NCBI GenBank assembly: GCA_964369425.1 | Contig: CAYJGW010000061.1 | Location: 1 to 14,653, forward strand | Reading direction: 5' to 3' | Length of the DNA stretch: 14,653 bases | Source: CAUPWF01 sp964369425 | Lineage (GTDB): Bacteria > Bacillota > Clostridia > Lachnospirales > Lachnospiraceae | In this document: piece by piece, positions 13,168-14,653 of the stretch | How the letters are laid out: the number at the start of each line of letters is the position of its first letter | Position numbering within the stretch: the first letter of the stretch is position 1 | The notes under the pieces: generated by a model | Seen by the model: only the letters and a program-made list of their open reading frames with translations | Told to the model about the DNA's origin: nothing | Database searches by the model: none | Position numbers and translations under genes: made by a program

Positions 13168-14653
13168 TTGTCACAAGATAATCAACAAATCAATCAACAA
13201 GAACCAGATATTAATCAATTACGCAAAGTAAAGCGTGAAAAGTTACAAAATTTAATGGATGAGGGAAAAAATCCGTTTGAAATCACAAGTTATGATAGAA
13301 CACACCACAGTAAAGAGGTACAAGATGACTATGAAGAGTTAGAAGGAAAATCTGTATCTATCGCAGGTCGTATCATGGCCAAACGTGTGATGGGAAAAGC
13401 TTCATTTATTAATGTTCAAGATTTAAAAGGAAATATCCAATGCTATGTTGCGAGAGATGCAATCGGAGAAGATGAGTATGCGGCTGTTAAAAAGATGGAT
13501 ATCGGAGATATTGTTGGATTAAAAGGTGAGGTATTCAAGACGAAGATGGGAGAGACTTCCATCCGCGTATCAGAGATTACACTTCTTACGAAGAGCTTAC
13601 AGATTCTTCCAGAGAAGTTTCATGGATTAACAAATACAGATATCAGATATCGTCAAAGATATGTGGATCTAGTAATGAATCCAGAGGTTAGAGATACATT
13701 TATCAAGCGTTCACAGATTATATCTGCGATGCGTAATTACTTAGATGGGGAAAACTTTATGGAGGTAGAAACACCGATGCTAGTACCAAATGCTGGTGGT
13801 GCTGCTGCAAGACCATTTGATACCCATTTCAATGCGTTAGATGAAGATGTACATCTTCGTATATCACTAGAGCTTTACTTAAAGAGACTAATCGTGGGTG
13901 GAATGGAGCGTGTATACGAAATCGGTCGTGTGTTCCGTAACGAAGGACTATCTGTTCGTCACAACCCAGAATTTACACTAATGGAATTATACCAAGCATA
14001 TACAGATTACGAAGGTATGATGGAATTATGCGAAAACTTGTATCGTCATGTGGCGCAAGCAGTACTTGGAACCACAAAGTTTACTTATCAGGGAGTTGAA
14101 ATAGACTTTGGTGCACCATTCGAGCGAATTACAATGCTAGATGCTGTAAAGAAATACGCAGGTGTAGACTTTACACAGATTGCAACGGAAGAAGAAGCAA
14201 AAGCTGTTGCGAAAGAACACCACATTGAATTCGAAAAACGTCATAAGCGTGGAGATATCATTGCATTATTCTTTGAAGAGTATGCAGAAGAAAAATTAGT
14301 ACAACCAACATTTGTGATTGATCATCCAGTGGAAATCTCTCCACTTGCGAAAAGAAAGCCTGATGATCAAGAATTCACAGAGCGTTTCGAACTATTCATC
14401 TACGGACGTGAGATGGCAAATGCATTCTCAGAGCTTAATGATCCAATCGATCAAAGAGGAAGATTCGAAGCACAAGAAGAGCTTAAGGCGCAAGGAGATG
14501 AAGAAGCGAACAGTGTAGACGAAGACTTCTTGAATTCACTAGAGATTGGAATGCCACCTACAGGAGGAATTGGAATCGGAGTGGATAGATTGGTAATGTT
14601 GCTTACAGATTCTTCAGCGATAAGAGATGTTTTACTGTTCCCGACGATGAAGA
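13168..14653 (+). CDS. lysS: Lysyl-tRNA synthetase, class II (3' end cut by window)
   Basis: An open frame of 495 codons runs to the window edge without a stop. After a Gln/Asn-rich N-terminus and a basic helix (QLRKVKREKLQNLMDEG), the anticodon-binding OB-fold contains SVSIAGRIMAKRVMGKASF. The catalytic core has GLTNTDIRYRQRYVDL, motif 2 RVFRNEGLSVRHNPEFT and motif 3 GIGIGVDRLVMLLT, and the end RDVLLFPTMK is where class II LysRS normally finishes, so only a few residues are likely missing unless there is an extension. The start is TTG 13168, with AAGGAG (13154-13159) 8 bases upstream. An in-frame GTG at 13159 overlaps that site, and the next in-frame ATG would remove conserved N-terminal sequence. 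It charges tRNA-Lys and follows greA, as in many Firmicutes. Confidence 0.95.
   Translation, partial: MSQDNQQINQQEPDINQLRKVKREKLQNLMDEGKNPFEITSYDRTHHSKEVQDDYEELEGKSVSIAGRIMAKRVMGKASFINVQDLKGNIQCYVARDAIGEDEYAAVKKMDIGDIVGLKGEVFKTKMGETSIRVSEITLLTKSLQILPEKFHGLTNTDIRYRQRYVDLVMNPEVRDTFIKRSQIISAMRNYLDGENFMEVETPMLVPNAGGAAARPFDTHFNALDEDVHLRISLELYLKRLIVGGMERVYEIGRVFRNEGLSVRHNPEFTLMELYQAYTDYEGMMELCENLYRHVAQAVLGTTKFTYQGVEIDFGAPFERITMLDAVKKYAGVDFTQIATEEEAKAVAKEHHIEFEKRHKRGDIIALFFEEYAEEKLVQPTFVIDHPVEISPLAKRKPDDQEFTERFELFIYGREMANAFSELNDPIDQRGRFEAQEELKAQGDEEANSVDEDFLNSLEIGMPPTGGIGIGVDRLVMLLTDSSAIRDVLLFPTMK

Overview
The window reads as chromosomal DNA of a low-GC Firmicute, most likely a clostridial member of the Lachnospiraceae. 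The grounds are AT-rich coding sequence with strong purine-rich ribosome binding sites, consensus sigma-A promoters, a zinc-ribbon type S18, a single-RCK KtrA, and a small protein between birA and coaX that I recall from Lachnospiraceae genomes. All genes are on the plus strand and form four transcription blocks. I see no phage, insertion sequence, CRISPR array, tRNA or rRNA gene.

Block 1 (about 187-1440) is rpsF-ssb-rpsR. It has a clear promoter, a leader that folds like the S6:S18 autoregulatory element and pairs with the rpsF ribosome binding site, and a terminator. Block 2 (about 1465-3795) is a sensor histidine kinase overlapping an OmpR/PhoB-type response regulator, with its own extended -10 promoter and a long terminator hairpin.

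The 440-base gap 3713-4153 is the least ordinary part. It holds two exact copies plus a 48-base partial copy of a 106-bp tandem repeat that is richer in GC than its surroundings. Each complete unit can fold into a compact three-way junction. A 15-base inverted match to the repeat overlaps the response-regulator stop codon. The ktrB promoter starts 28 bases after the last repeat.

Block 3 (about 4082-8445) is ktrB-ktrA (potassium uptake), a SpoU/TrmH-type RNA 2'-O-methyltransferase, an NfeD protein and a stomatin-like SPFH protein, tightly packed and closed by a palindromic terminator. Block 4 (from about 8462) is argF-birA-(small conserved protein)-coaX-dusB. No terminator is visible before greA-lysS, but greA has its own promoter with perfect -35 and -10 hexamers embedded in the end of dusB. 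lysS runs off the right edge a few codons before its expected end.

Most of the window is housekeeping: ribosome assembly, DNA binding, potassium homeostasis, arginine, biotin and CoA metabolism, tRNA modification and charging, and transcript cleavage. The best candidate for something undescribed is the structured 106-bp repeat array. The S6:S18 leader and the KtrAB-methyltransferase-NfeD-SPFH operon come next.
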